DNA from: Rotaria socialis
Taxonomy: Eukaryota; Rotifera; Eurotatoria; Philodinida; Philodinidae
Length of the DNA: 64,000 nt
Reading direction: 5' to 3'
NCBI GenBank assembly: GCA_905331475.1
Contig: CAJNYU010001944.1
Location: 62,001 to 126,000, forward strand
Under the pieces are notes generated by a model. The model searched no databases. It worked only from the letters and a program-made list of their open reading frames with translations, and was not told the DNA's origin. The position numbers were made by a program, and so were the translations under genes. This document shows, piece by piece, positions 24,636-38,160 of this stretch (the stretch's first letter is position 1; each line of letters opens with the position of its first letter).

Positions 24636-26187
24636 TTATGTTAAATCTTGTAATGATTGTGAACGATAATGTTGAAATGGAGAATTTTGACTATGTTGTA
24701 ATTGAATGTTCTGTTTTCGAATTAATCTATTAGATTCTTGTATTTGTGGCATTACTGATGTTTTGGAGACAAAAAATTTTCTACTTGATTGAGAAGTTTT
24801 CGTATGAGCACTCGATGATGACGACGATGATGATCTATCTGAATTATTCATTGAATTTTCTTTTATATTCTCCATGCGATAAATAACTGCTGGTGATTGA
24901 TTTTGTTTTTGTTTATGTTCAAAATTAGCTTTTAATCTATACGCACGATTATTATTAGTTTTTATAGGTGGATTATGACGTGGAAATGTTAAATTCTGTT
25001 CAGCTAATGAATTATTACAATGAACTGGTTTAGTATTGAGTTTTGGATATACAGGTGATGCAAGGATATTAGCATTACTATAAATAAATAAAACAGAGAT
25101 ACGAAAATTAATCAAAATATATATGATAAAAACAGAAACAAGGTAAATAAGTAGCGAATGATGCCAAATATTTAGATTCAATCGGATTTATACAGAAATT
25201 TGATGTCGTCTTTTATTATGTAAATAATGATCTAGCCTAGACTATACTATCGGATATATTATGGCTAAATTTTATTAAGAGACAAGATCTAAACAGAAAC
25301 GTATTTTTCTTTATATAGATCAAACTTCTCCTAACAATCAAAAATTTTCTGTAAAAAACTTTAATGCCTACTTCTCAAACTTTGACTCATTGAGTATACA
25401 CCCAGGTAGAACTACAACTTCTGAAATCTTTGTTGGTTTGACTTTTGAAAATGAATGCGTAGCAAGGGGGAAAAAGCGATTTATGAGTTTCATGATTTTT
25501 CTGAGTTTAGCTGATTTAAAATGAGTTTGAGAAAACGAAAAATTTGCTAAACTAACTAAAAACTATTCCAAATCATAAATTATTACTGAAAATCATTCAA
25601 AGGCACCGAAACTCACGCAAACTCATTCCAATACAGTTAATTTATATTGATTGTAAGTTGAGTTTTACTGTGATTTAAATCAGCTTTTCCCCCCTTGATG
25701 CGTAGTCTCGCTGTAGCTATTTCTCTCGTTTTATCTTAATTAATCTTACTACCATGACTTGTTAAAATTGATTAAGTTACTGCTGTATATAGATACATAG
25801 ATGAAATATTTTATAGACTTAAGTAAAAGTCATACTTGACTTAGTGAAAAACTTCTAATCCTCTAATATTTTACTACTGCAACACAGTCAAACTAGATAT
25901 GCAAGGAAATATCATAGCTAGATAAAGCGGTCTTACTTTTCTTTCATACGAGGTTTTACACCTTGCAACTGTTCATCTTGATTAATTTTTATTGTTAAAT
26001 TGGATAGTAATTTTAATAATAAACTACGTTCTCTTTTCATTTCATGAATTGTTTCCATCAGTATTGATTGATTTAATTTAGCTTTTAAATATTCATTTTC
26101 ACGATGTAATATTTCACGTTCATCCATAAGTTGATTTACCATTGTAACAAGTCGTTCATGCTCATGATCAATCGTTCTTATTGACAT
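24636..26187 (-). CDS. Uncharacterised coiled-coil protein, 230 residues
   Basis: Two exons on the minus strand: 25937-26187 (ATG) and 24636-25077 (stop). The donor GTAAGA and acceptor TTTATAG join in phase, completing an Asn codon. Residues 1-70 are an amphipathic, Glu/Lys/Leu-rich coiled coil (HERLVTMVNQLMDEREILHR and following heptads). The remainder is disordered, with a Ser run of about eight residues, many Asn/Gln, and basic SSRKFFVSK and QHYRSQSLQDLT segments. No known domain is recognised. It is tail-to-tail with the ARF-like gene, 254 bp apart, so the two may share a terminator region. The 859-bp intron is large for the window. Confidence 0.7.
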
Positions 26188-26279
26188 GGTTTTAAGAAAT
26201 CGCTGTTTAGTTTAACTATAAATCAAGAAATGTTGCCTTCCTTTAATATACGATATCGATATATACCATTGAAATAAAG

Positions 26280-26310
<31 letters not shown>

Positions 26311-28256
26311 ACTTTACCATTATTCTCATACTCTTAATGGCTCTACGTGATCTGAAGGAAAAAGTGCTTACTCCGCCTACTTGAATAATAGTACATGAGG
26401 TAATACATGTTTTATTCCGTTTTTCAATATAGTTGAATCTTTGTAAATAGTATTGACCGGAATAGTAATTTTATCTTCGAAACATGTGCACAGACAAAAG
26501 AAAGAATATTTTATCGATTTCTTTTCACTTATACTCATGAGAATATTGTAATCCTGATGATAATAGGAAAAGTAATGAATCTTTGATGATAAAGTTAAAT
26601 GAACTCTTCTAGGAAAAAGAACGAAACGGTACAGTCGATTTAATGAATTATAGTAGTTAGGAAGAAAAATTCATAATATATCCTATTACATTTTTCTACT
26701 GGTAATTCTCGTATCATGATTCATTTTAAAATATGTTTCATCGTATTTTATTGTCTTCAAATTTTACAGTAGTTAATTGGAAACGAATAAAATTAATATG
26801 AGACTGAATAGATTTGAGATCATTCAAAGAAATGTTTATTCTTGTTATTGAATGATAGAAGGAATAGATGATTGCAAATATTATTCTGCAGAGAATTTTG
26901 AATAAAGTGATTCAAACTGAAAATGATACTTTATTTTATAGAGCAGGTAAAATTAAATTTTTAACGAGCATTGTTAGACTTAGAAATTAATCTAAAGTAT
27001 CCATTTCACTTTTGAACACTTTTATTATGGAATAATTACCAGAGACAACAATATTTTACGAGGAAATATGCTATTGAAAAAGTGAATGGACTCGATAAAT
27101 GTATGAATCATTTAGAAATCAACTTAGATGTTTAGATACGCTGTTTATTTGCTATTCTTGAAAGTGATTTAACAATCAAATGTTTTAAGCTAGTCAAAGA
27201 TTAACTTCTATTGACTAATATTTTCAAAGCGAAAATTCAACTCTCATGAATGATGTTACATATAAGTTTTTCTAATTATTATTAAGCCCTCCTCCTCCCC
27301 CCCTCCCTACAATCGACTTGCCACTTGGAACGAGCTGTTTGGGCTGAAAGTTACAGGAGCGAGTAGCCCTAGTGAGAAACGTGTGTGGTAAAAGTTTCAG
27401 CTTAATACACCTAACCAAAATAGACTTATGACTTGTTTTATGGCTTTCACGAGAATCGAAATAACTTCATGGATGTGAAATTTATCGAGGTCGGCTAGAT
27501 TTCAAATTAAAGCTAGCCGCCATATGAAACGTTTCAACGGACGGAATTTTGAAATTCGCTTCTATTCATTTTTTATAATCATTTTATATGATATAACTGT
27601 CAAATTAGGTACAAAAAGCGCAGTAAATCGGACTTTTCTTAGTGCAGGAATCTAGTATAAAAAATCTATCCGATGAAAAGTTAGATCTCGTTGAGACCTT
27701 TAAAATGAAATAAAAACATAAGGCAAAGCTTGAGCCTAGCCAGAGTTATTTTAGCTTTACTGTTGGAAAACCATGTTTTGAGAAAGCCACGAAACAAAAA
27801 AAATAGGTATCCGCCTAAAACTGTGGTAGTAGGTTTGAAGAAATGATTTCGAAAGTATTGTTTAACCTGGATGTTTTTTAAAACCTTATTTATATTTGGA
27901 TAAAGGCGAGTTGGGTATATCTTCCCATAGTAAAAAATTCATTTTCGTTTTTGTTTATAAAGTCAACATTTGTCAAGGGGGGGGTCCTTAAGTTTAAAAT
28001 TTTATGTTCATGCAACAATTAAAAAATATCTTCAACATAGTAGCAAACATCAAAAATATTAACAGACAAGACATCAACTATAAAATGAAATCATTATTAT
28101 TGTTTATTCTATTGCAAAAATACTCGTGAATAAGTAGCTAATAATTCAGTTGCTAAACCACTTTTATATGATAAACAATCTTTTCCTCATCTTTTGTTCA
28201 AACAATAGATGACGTTTTGTTTTACGATGAAATCAAATTGTTTCTGATGCATCACT
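26188..28256. other. Intergenic, about 2 kb, no gene seen
   Basis: Contains an (AG)n tract at 26287-26310 and, at its right side, a possible TTAA-bounded element (27296-27987). Confidence 0.55.
27296..27987. repeat. Possible TTAA-flanked repeat element
   Basis: A C-rich left end (GCCCTCCTCCTCC) preceded by TTAA (27292-27295) and a G-rich right end (GGGGGGGGTCC) followed by TTAA (27988-27991). TTAA duplication with C-rich termini is typical of piggyBac-type elements, but terminal complementarity is loose and TTAA is common in AT-rich DNA. No transposase frame. Confidence 0.3.
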
Positions 28257-29141
28257 TTAACAAGCATAATCTGGATGTTGCCATCCTAAGATTGTACGAA
28301 ACCAATCGAGACGTATAAAATCTTCATAGCCAACAATTGAACAGGGTAATAATTGTTCAATAAATAAATCTTGATTAATATTATTAAGTAAATTAATTTT
28401 AGCATCTTGATATATATTTGCACAAAAGTAATCTTGAAAATAATTGAAATTTTCATTTGCTGTATCTTGATTTATACATCCAATATTTTTTGTCATTAGA
28501 AACCATAACAATTGATGTGTTTAACGATAATTTTCACCCATCGGCGATATCGTCATATTTCAACATGATTCACCAATAAAACATTTCCTTGAATTTAAGC
28601 GATCGCTTGAACCTAAAATGAACGTGAAATAGATTATTTAAAATCAGATGGGTTTCTCTTCTGTTCGAATTTACTAAGTAATTCAGCAAAACATTTATTT
28701 GATTTGTCTTCATCAAAATTTGAATCTTGTGTATCATGTTCAATTAAATATTTATTGATTCTTCTCGATTGATATTCAAGCACAAATGGATGGTAGACAA
28801 TAAGAGCGAACCAATGTAAATATGTTGATTGTTCATATGCTATTTGATTTAAACTTATATTTGCTATGCGTTCAATTTTTTTCGATAATGAATTTGCCTA
28901 TCGGTTGATGGTTTTAAAATTTGATCAAGTGCATTTAATTGATCTTGAGCTATGCGTAAACCATATAAACCATCGAGATTAAGATTATTCGAATCGGATT
29001 CAAAGAAATTAAGAAGACATTGGAGAGCATGTAAAGCATGGCCACCATATTATATGTAGAGCACATGGGAGGAGAAATTAGAACTATGTATAGTTTGGAT
29101 AGGAGCATAGAAAATAAAGATAAAAAAAATAGAATTAGCAT
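28257..29141 (-). pseudogene. C16orf89-like (DUF4735) gene, frameshifted
   Basis: Reading 29141 to 28257, fragments appear in family order: a signal-peptide-like MLILFFLSLFSMLLSKLYIV; after a frameshift, ALHALQCLLNFFESDSNNLN leading into LDGLYGLRIAQDQLNALDQI; after another near 28900, a helical stretch with STYLHWFALIVYHPF; then a segment with two in-frame stops around THQLLWFLMTKNIGC; and a C-terminus with DLFIEQLLPCSIVGYEDF and LDWFRTILGWQHPDYAC. The last part matches what I remember of C16orf89 (a secreted protein of unknown function): a Cys-Gly-Gly-Phe-x-x-F-like motif and LSWQ near the C-terminus. At least two frameshifts and two stops cannot all be explained by introns. Recognition is from memory, without alignment. 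Confidence 0.65.
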
Positions 29142-30786
29142 CTAAAAATAATCCAGAACATGTTTTTTATTATTGCTTCGTAAGTAGTGATGGATATAGA
29201 AATGATGTTGTACTTTCTTTTTATCCTAGACAGATGGCATTTTCCTGATATACAAGTTCTATCATCGAGTATCAGTTGCCCACACAAAATAATATCTTCT
29301 ACTCAATCATACGGATTCGATAGTATTGGTGTGATTGCAATGATTCGTTGAATTACCTACTCTACTCACTAGAAAATTGCTACAAGCGCTTAAATAATAT
29401 AGTTATTTATATTTTTTAGATATAAGAATGAATGTTACTCATAAACTGTATTTTATAAACAGGTACGAGAGACATTCTAGATAATATAGTGATAACAGTG
29501 GCAGAAATGTTTTTTTTTCTATATCATTATGAAAAACGTTGGGTAGTACGAAGGAAATAGAAGACTATAAGTACATGCAGATTGTTAATGTCAATGATTG
29601 ATTGAGTATTGCATCCTTATATAGTGTGGTTTGAAAGTGACAGTAAAGTATAATAAAGAAACAATCAGTTTATTCATATTAAAATCATTTTTTAGATTGT
29701 ATTGATAATAATTAGTAAGATTTCGATTTACCAATATTTACTGCATAAAGCGTTGTCTTTTGAACAAGTTTTTTTAATTTTATTTAACTAAATATTTTCA
29801 AGCAATCTTAGATCCAGATAGCAGTGACGATAGGCTAAAGGCTATTCTTTTAATGTCATGATATAATCATTTATGAAGGAAAACAAAGCAAACTGTCAAA
29901 AAAATACCATAAAAAATGGCAAAAAAAATTGTATTTGGTGAAATAAAGACTGTTTCGGTATAATCAATGAGAACGAATGTAGCACTATATTAATAAATCA
30001 TTTTCGAATATAATTTATCTTGATTAAATTTACTATATTATTTATTATGACACAAACTTATAAATTATGCTAAAATTAAAATTCAATGATTTAGATTTAA
30101 TTAAGTCAATCAAGCAAAAAAGTGTTCTTCAATAAAATCCCCAAACAAAATTTAAGAACATGTTAGGATTATTTACGAGAAAAAACAAATGTTCTTAACG
30201 CGTTGTAAATGTTTCTTCGTTGAAATGCATTATTCAAATTTTTCTCCTGTGTACGATTGCTTCCATGCATCGATCAAAATGTAGAAAGCTCACGGTACTT
30301 AAAAGATTGTGAAATTAGAAGTTAAATATGGGTGTGACATTGATTCAACGTTGCAATCTCAGTTTACATATGGAACACGAACTGAATGATAGTTTGTCTA
30401 TACTTGCACGTCTGATTATAACTGTAACTATGACTGTATCGTCAAATGTGGGTGGCCTGGAAACTCAATGCATTTATTCGGGCTAAATCTAATGTTATAC
30501 ATAGATGTTGAAGTGTGACTCTGGAATTTGTTCTGTTATGCAATCACTCTAGCACATTATTATCCACAGCTGCAATGCAACATACACTTAGATAAGCGAT
30601 GAGACAAAATCTCCACCGAAATCGATACCAATACATAAAAAGCTTCTTCTATTGCACGCATTCACTTTCGAAATGAATAATATAGAAAATTATTCTAGGG
30701 AGTCTGGTCTGGTTTGTTGAGAAAAGTGAAAAAACGTGCGTATATAACTAGTATGAAACGACAAGTGCTAAGAGAAGGAAAGCATC
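29142..30786. other. Intergenic, no gene seen
   Basis: AT-rich, short frames only. Confidence 0.55.
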
Positions 30787-32931
30787 TTATTGTTCAATAT
30801 TCAATATAACTTCGAGTGCCAAATGATCCGATGGATAATTGATTGATGGTAGTGCATTAGGTCCAATATCATCTTTACTTGGTAATTGTAAAATAGCCTC
30901 AGGTGTAAATCCTTTTGGGCTATAAAAAACATAATCGATCGCTTTGCATTGTTCACGTTCAGTCCCATCACGTCCCTTGTATGTCCAAGTAGTATATGAT
31001 GGTTCTTTATCGCCCATCTTTGTTCTATAAGCACTTTTTAAACCAAAATTGACTAACTCAGTGTAGCAAGGCTCCTCAAAGTCTCCATTCAAATCACCAG
31101 CAAGAATCACGTGTGATGATGTAGGATATTTGGTTTTTAAATGTTCGATAATTGCTTCGGCTTGATGCAATCTCGATGCTTTAAATTCTTTCTTAGATTT
31201 AAAATGAGTTCCAATAAAAACAATTTTTTTCGATGAAGGCTTATGTTCCAGATGAAGAACAGCAAATATCTAAAGAAAATATAAATAAGTAAAGTATGTC
31301 CAAGATACAGGAAAACACTGTTATTGGTTTAAGGATATAAAAATGAAAAGGAAGAAATGAACAGGAGCGATTTCAAGGTAACATAAAGGTCAATTTTCGA
31401 GTTTCATCTTTTCATGAACTACATAAAATGATATGATACTATTCTACAGGTTTCGATAGACAGATACTGTAAGATTTCGATGTCTCAATATCAAAGATCC
31501 AAACACTAAACTGCTATTATGTGTATAATGTACAGGTAAGACTAGAAGAATACTGGAAATAGACTTCTTTAGCAACCCTGTCCAGAATTTACCCACGCTT
31601 TATTTTATGATTTGGAAAAGTGATGATATACTTGTAAAAGTAATAAATCTTATATATGTCATCTTACGTCTTAATATGATATAAAATAGTGGCTGCAATT
31701 TTATTTTGAGCGTCTTTCAATGAAACTGAACTGCTTCACTATTACCGATGAAGAAAATTGAACAGCTGAGAGAAGAAACATTCAGTTATATGCGTATTAT
31801 TGTAGCTTACCGTTTTCATTGTATGGATTATTATCAGATCGAAAATAATTATGAGCATTAAAAAGTGAAAATTATTCGGTTTCTTATTGATCTGAAAATG
31901 TACTAATTATCAAGCCAATGATTTTACTCGCATCTACTATCAGTTGTAATGTATGTCACGTGTCTTAATCGGAATTCAGTGAATTTTACTTTAATTTTTC
32001 AAACCGTATTAATTAGAAATAAACTCTTGAAAATGAATACTATCACTCAGAAACAGTTTTATGCTTAGATTTGAGTATCCTTAACATATCTGCAAATACT
32101 AAAAATACTAAAAATTATTAACGGAACACTAAAATTCTAATTAACTCAATTGAAAATTGTTAACAGACTCTCAAAATGATTCGTATTCAAAAGGCTTTCT
32201 TTTCAATTTAGTTGATAGCTATTTTCTATTGCCTTGTTGATATGAAATTTCATGTTCTCAAAATATAATAACCAACCTGTTTTTCGCGTCGGCCATCGTC
32301 TGGCAATTGTTCTCCGTTACGACTGAGCTCATTAAATAAGTCAGTTTTGTAACATAAAAGTGTACCATCGGCACCCTTGAAATTTTTGGTGTCAGCTTCA
32401 AATAAGAAACATTTGGAATTGATCTTGGGCACAAAAAAGCATGTATACCTAGGATAAATTTAATCTAAGATGATTGGAAATATTTCAAATATATTTAACT
32501 ACCCATATTTGGGCAATTCATTTTCTAAAAAACAATTAAATATGTCCATTTCTTCTAATGCACATAAATCTGGTCGACGAATGATAATTTGTTCAAGAAT
32601 ACGCCATTTCCGTTTCTCAAAATCGACTATATCATTATTGACACGTACAAAGTTGTCTTTGGTATATGAAAGAGCTATGAATAAATTCGATGTAAAATTC
32701 ACGCGTAATAACATAGTTTAAGAGATTTACCTTGCGCAAGAACATTCCATTGAAGGACATGAATTGTACTTGGGCTTGATGAGATACTACCATCAAAGTC
32801 TCGCTTGAGACTCTCCGGTGTAATGTACTGTTTAATTCTATAAATATAGTGAAGAAAATTTTAAATCCATGGGATATCTTTTTTCACTCTTACTCATTTT
32901 GCATCAAACTATTCATTGCGGAACTGGCCAT
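30787..32931 (-). CDS. Nocturnin-like phosphatase (EEP superfamily)
   Basis: Five exons (32894-32931, 32731-32837, 32503-32674, 32277-32448, 30787-31269) join in consistent phase into 323 residues. It resembles nocturnin, an endonuclease/exonuclease/phosphatase-fold enzyme that removes the 2'-phosphate from NADP(H) and was earlier called a deadenylase. Motifs in order: IHVLQWNVLAQALSYTKDNF, the catalytic Glu in DLCALEEMD, KGADGTLLCYK, GTHFK, GDLNGDFEEP (Asp and Asn ligands), YTTW, IDYVFYS, IGPNALPSINYPSDHLALEV (active-site His). All expected active-site residues are present. The N-terminus is short (MASSAMNSLMQN), lacking the mitochondrial presequence of long nocturnin isoforms, so a cytosolic form is likely. 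The 1-kb last intron (31270-32276) is the longest. ANGEL/CCR4 proteins are the main alternative, but IGPNxLPSxNYPSDH favours nocturnin. Confidence 0.93.
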
Positions 32932-35281
32932 TATAATTTAATCAGTGAATTCAAGTCAATAATGACTTATCTAATGAAAAAGTAATAATTTTAATAAATA
33001 TATTGAATTAGAGCTTAAACCGTTAATATTCAAGTCAATTTATGAAATCAATTAGTCCTAAACTTGTTTTGTTTTTAAATTTTAAAGTTTCGTTGTAGGA
33101 TTTCCTCTGAAAAAAAAACATATACTTCAAATGTGGATATTTAAACTTATTTGGAAATTATTCTTCATTTAGATTTCTATGAAAAACAATTTTTAGAAAT
33201 CACAGGACTCCCAACGTTTCAACAGTATGTATTGTGCACCATAAATAATAGCTGAGAAAACCTAGTAAATGGCAAAAGGTTACCCTTTTTTTTGTTATTT
33301 TTATGTTAAAAACTCACCGAGGCAGCAGCTTGCTAAAGCATATTGTTGCAAATATTCAATGGGTATTGGACATGGAAAAATGTGTGCAAAAACCCTAACG
33401 GTTAAATATTATATTGTTACTGTTTCAATTTAGTAGCATTACAAAATCAGTAAGCATATTCTGTACGAGACTTACCAAGCGAAAACAAGTTTTTGCGGCT
33501 GATAATCTCAGTAGTGACAAACTTGAAACTTGAATTCAGTTGAAAATAGAAAATTTCAACTTTTAACTTTCAACTCATAGCGACATATGTGTGAGTCACG
33601 ATTCTTCAGAATGCTATTGGTTTAAAAGTTGAAAATTTCAATTTTCAATTTTCAATTGTGAATTCAAGTTTCAAGTTTGACATACATGGATAATCTAGAA
33701 AGGATTTATCAGGACACGGCGATGTATCTCTAGAACGAAAAATAAGCTGTCCTATTATTTCAGAGTAAATATTAAAATCATAAAACAAGCATTAATGCAC
33801 AATTATTTACAATAAATATGTACGAATAAAAATTGATAGAATGAGGCTATTGCAATTGCAAAGAAAAAATACTTTTACGGACATGCCAAAGTATTATTCT
33901 AAAATTAAGACGTTTACTGAAAACGTCGAAGCGACTGTGAGTGAAATAATGTATTGCTGAAGAACTATTCAATGACTTCATTCCTATATGTTATTTCTGA
34001 CGACAGAATGAAGAAAAAAAATGTAATCAACGAGGGGTTGATTGCTTAGCAACTGCATCAACAACGATCTGCTGCACTATTTAATACTTGTAGCATGATG
34101 CGTCTAAAATTTTCAGGCAGCACCTTAAATAACAATTTAATGCGAGGAAAACTTAAAAGTAAAAATGTATTAGAAAATGCGAGCTGTTTATTTACTTTGC
34201 GGATCAAATAAATAAAAAATAGTTGAAAATGACATTTATTTCCAGAGGTTTTTGCAAATTTTCGTCAACAACACGTACGTGTTTATTCAACATTATTGAG
34301 GAAAGACGTTTCAGACTGAATACAATGAATTCTGACAATCTGAAAGTATGTTGATTTTCTTGCTTCGAAGACGCGTTAGAAACGACAACGATGGTACACC
34401 CCGTGAACAATGGTAAACATAGGTGAAATTTGTAATAGCCAATAGTCATGGTGGCTTGATATATGATCGGATTTTTAATCAACTTGCTCGACCATTCAAT
34501 TTTAAGCAAAGAGCACTAGGAAAATTCATTTATGACGAAATTTCAGTCATTAAAAATCAAATTTGAAGTTCTTTTTTATCACGAGTAGAACACCATCATT
34601 TATTTTCATTATATTTCAACTCCTTTAAAGTTCAACAGCATTTTTCTAATTGAAGCTATTCAATACTTAGCATTATCATCAAGCGGAAACTTCAAACGTA
34701 AAATAGAAGGTACATTGCATTGTTGCGCAATCCTTACTATTCTTTAACAAACAGAAATATTTTCAGTAGCAGTTCGACAGATGAAATACGATAAAGAATA
34801 ATTTTTCACAAAATGTGTAATAGCCTAGTGCTAGAAAAATGTATGAGCATATTTTGTATTATAAAAACACAAGAAAAACCTGCATCCAACTGATTCAAAA
34901 AATGATTGTGTTTATATTTCATTGATTATTTTTTTGTACACTCTCGGTTGTCTATTTACTCTGCCTCGTGGTTCATATTCGGAATAAGTGAGTAAGAGAC
35001 AGAATGAAAAAGTCATTACAAAAACATATATCGTACACATCCTGGGAAAATAAAATAGAACGTATTGGTTCTTCCAATATTTCATAGCGGAAGATCGTCT
35101 AATGATTACCATACTAGTAAATCGCCTGTTCAATTATACGAGTATAAAGCGATTCGGTTTTTAAATCCTTTTTAGCTGTTTCAATTAACGTTATCTTAAA
35201 TAGTTCTTGTCCATCTATTATATATTTTTCATGAAAAATCAAACGAGTCCTCATCGATCATGATCGAATTCGTTTTTTTTT
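32932..35281. other. Intergenic, with one foldback element
   Basis: No confident exon. Contains the small foldback at 33516-33681. A 101-codon minus frame at 34204-34509 has no recognisable features. Confidence 0.5.
33516..33681. repeat. Short foldback element, about 166 bp
   Basis: The left arm, starting GACAAACTTGAAACTTGAATTC, and the right arm, ending GAATTCAAGTTTCAAGTTTG AC with one base change near the end, are reverse complements. Similarity extends about 50 bp into each arm (TTTTCAACTTTT-type inner ends) with small indels. A loop of about 60 bp separates them. No coding capacity. Confidence 0.8.
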
Positions 35282-36251
35282 AGTCCTTATCAAACAGTTA
35301 CAACTCGATATGCGCTCGAAATGTTTCATTCACTTGGTCATGCATTTAATAATCAATATACGACTAATGAATCTCTTCAAACAATGATGATTATCTTGAC
35401 TAATCGAGATGATAAATGTTTCTATCAATTGGCTCTCAATGCACATTAATGTCTTCAAAAAAAAAACGAATTATTCGATTTAACAAGTATTTTTAACGAA
35501 AGGTGAATTTGAGTACAATACATACGATTTATTCAAGTTAGAAGAAGAAAAAAAAGTAGAATAGACGTTCGTTGAGTTAATTTCGAATGATTCTAAATCT
35601 ATTTCTTTTAGGGAAAAAATCTTTTTCAATGTGATGTAAATGTTGTTCATGTTACTACATCTTGTATAAAAAGAATGCCACATGAGCGGACTCAAAGTCA
35701 TCGGTTGTAAGAGCTGCATCTCTGAAAGAAATCGATGAAAAACGAAACAAATGAGTCGATTTCAGTCAGATTCATAATGTTGGGAAATATGTAGCACGTT
35801 TAGGCCTTTATTTCAGCAAGAAAACTCCGACTGGTGTGTGTATCTTTTATTTTTGATAAGCTTTCGAAACAGTTATGTATGTTTTCACTTCGTCAGATTG
35901 CACTCAATTGTACCGAAGATTTCGATCGGCGGGTAAAAACAAGAGACTATTGTGCCGCAAGTATCTATGATATCGAGCGTAACGGTTATTGTTTTACAGA
36001 TGGAAATGGATTTATATCAAAAAGTTTAGCACGATTGATCACACGAAAACTTGGTTATCACATGAAAAATATAAATCATGTGTGCATACATGACACTTTC
36101 GAATCGTTTGTTTATTTTTGAAAATTTTCTTTAAACAAATATAGAATATCTATCCATCTGCTTATCAAATTCGAATGGCTAGTTGCAAAGGTCTTGTTTT
36201 TGTGTAACTAGGGTGTAGGTTGGATCAATTTTATATCAAAATTGGTCCATC

Positions 36252-36430
36252 CAGAGGTGGGCATCTCCATGGAAACAAGTGATCTTGGGACCCCTAAACT
36301 GTTCACGTAGTTATCAGATTATTTCAATGACTACAAGGAGCGTCCACGTAATTTTCAAAATAATTCGAAAACTACGTGGACAGTTTAGGGGTCCCAAGAT
36401 GACTTGTTTCCATGCGGATTCCCACCTCTA
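36252..36430. mobile_element. hAT-type MITE, 179 bp, inside RdRP pseudogene
   Basis: Inverted repeats of about 60 bp run from the ends inward (CAGAGGTGGG at left, CCCACCTCTA at right), with a few mismatches, through a TTGGGACCCCTAAACTG core on each arm. CAGAGGTGGG is typical of hAT elements. Flanks GGTCCATC (36244-36251) and GGTGCATG (36431-36438) match at 6 of 8 positions, consistent with an old 8-bp target duplication. Confidence 0.82.
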
Positions 36431-36439
36431 GGTGCATGA

Positions 36440-38160
36440 ATGAAAAAATTTGGTTCAGATAACTGGAGTTTGAATATTTGTAAAACCAGTAAACCGAGTA
36501 AGAAGATTTAAAAAAAATAAATATAGTAAAAAACAAGAAAGTGTGCTTTCAGTGCAAAGACAAGAGACAAATGATGCAAAAAGAGTTTTAGCATGTGATT
36601 CTATTAAAGTTAGAGAAAAAGAAGTCAATTTGAAATGGAACGAAGACATTTCGTGCCAGTGTCCCGGACATCCGGTAATCCGTTGAGGTGTTCGGAATTG
36701 ATTTTTGTCATTAAGAACATTTACCGGAAGTACGTAACACATGTTGGTCAGGATATGGTAATTAAAAAAAATACAGGTAAATCGGAATGAAATGGTCGGC
36801 AATATATAAAATACTGTCAGGATATTGGGACGAAAATGGCCGGATGTCCGTAAACTCATTTTACCTGGAGATTGCAAGTATATTATAATACTTCTAGAGT
36901 GCGCTATATTATGGAGAATAGAAAGCCTATATAAGGGTGTGGGTGTGGGCTTGACTATTTGTTACTACATTCACAATCACATCCTTTTTTTCATGATTTT
37001 GTTCTCTGTTTCGTGTTCTTTGTTCGATTCTTCATGCTATTTCTTTTGTCTTTCTCTGTCTCCCTCTAAGTTCTTTTTCTGTATTGAAAAAGATTTATTG
37101 TGTTCACCAGAACGTTGTTCTGTTTATTATCTTTAAATACAAGCTACCGAGTCATTTGAAATCTCTCAAAAAAGTGTGCACATGAACATAGTTACGAACA
37201 CCCTGCCTCTTTTCATTACGATCTTCCGGTCATTTGAAATCTCGAACGCCACGCAAATTTCAGTCTTTTGTTTTTCAAAAATACTGCTGTCCGTTACGGT
37301 CTATTGGACAAATTTCATTCCGAACACCCTGGTTGTTTTAACTTTTTATCATTCCGAAGAGCATGTATGTTTTTATATGTCGGGAAATCGTAACGAACAT
37401 CTCCTCAGGCAAATCGTAATGAAAAGTTAGTGCGAAATGTTTCTTTCCCTTTGAAACTATTTTTCAAAGATGACGCTGAGAGTCCATCATCTGGTAAATA
37501 GCACGCGATAATAGATGAATGCATATTGAAATTCAACATAACGATTAGTATGAAACTTTTGTATCTACTTTGGCCGCTAATAAGAATCATCATTCAATTC
37601 TATTAAGAAAAACATCTGCTACAGTTAGCAACAAGATCTTTCGAGATATTTAGACTTGGATATTTTTGAAATTTACACATTTCAATATTAGTAACTCAAC
37701 AACCAGTTTCACACCTTCAAAGAATATATCATAAATGATATCATTCTCATTAGAATAATTTTTTTCAACAAGCTAACCGTTTATTGTGTTGTCATGAATC
37801 ACAATAGATGATTGATCAGAACAGACCACTCTCATTCTAGATAAGAAGTAGCATTTAAAAAAAACATAGTAGCTTTTTCACAAAGCTTGTGTTTGAAATA
37901 TATGATTGAATTATTAGAGTTCGAATATACATTGCTAGAGATCTCTTTATTTGAAGAGATTTTAAACAATTGTCGCAAGTGATAATTCAATAGATTGCTT
38001 TATATTAATAATTGAAAAGCATGCTGTCGTTTTGACACACTAACTCTTTTGCTTTCAATCAATTTGATCGATTGTTTACTTCGCAAAGGCTAAAATTTGC
38101 TTAGTTCGTTCTAATTTCTTTCTCGTACTACGACGATTCGATTGAAGAAAAAAAAATGAA
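36440..38160. other. Non-RdRP DNA interrupting the pseudogene
   Basis: Holds a diverged inverted pair around CCGGACATCCGG (36663-36674) and GGCCGGATGTCC (36838-36849), a short GGGTGTGGGTGTGGG run near 36937-36951, and a stretch at 37180-37400 with repeated CGAACACCCTG and TTACG motifs. Probably nested repeats, possibly within a former intron. No intact frame recognised. Confidence 0.5.

Noticed and set aside
34204..34509. 101-codon minus frame
   Set aside because: No recognisable motif, no splice context, isolated in repeat-rich DNA.
36455..36877. 140-codon minus-strand frame
   Set aside because: Cys/Phe-rich, no domain, overlaps inverted-repeat DNA between RdRP fragments.
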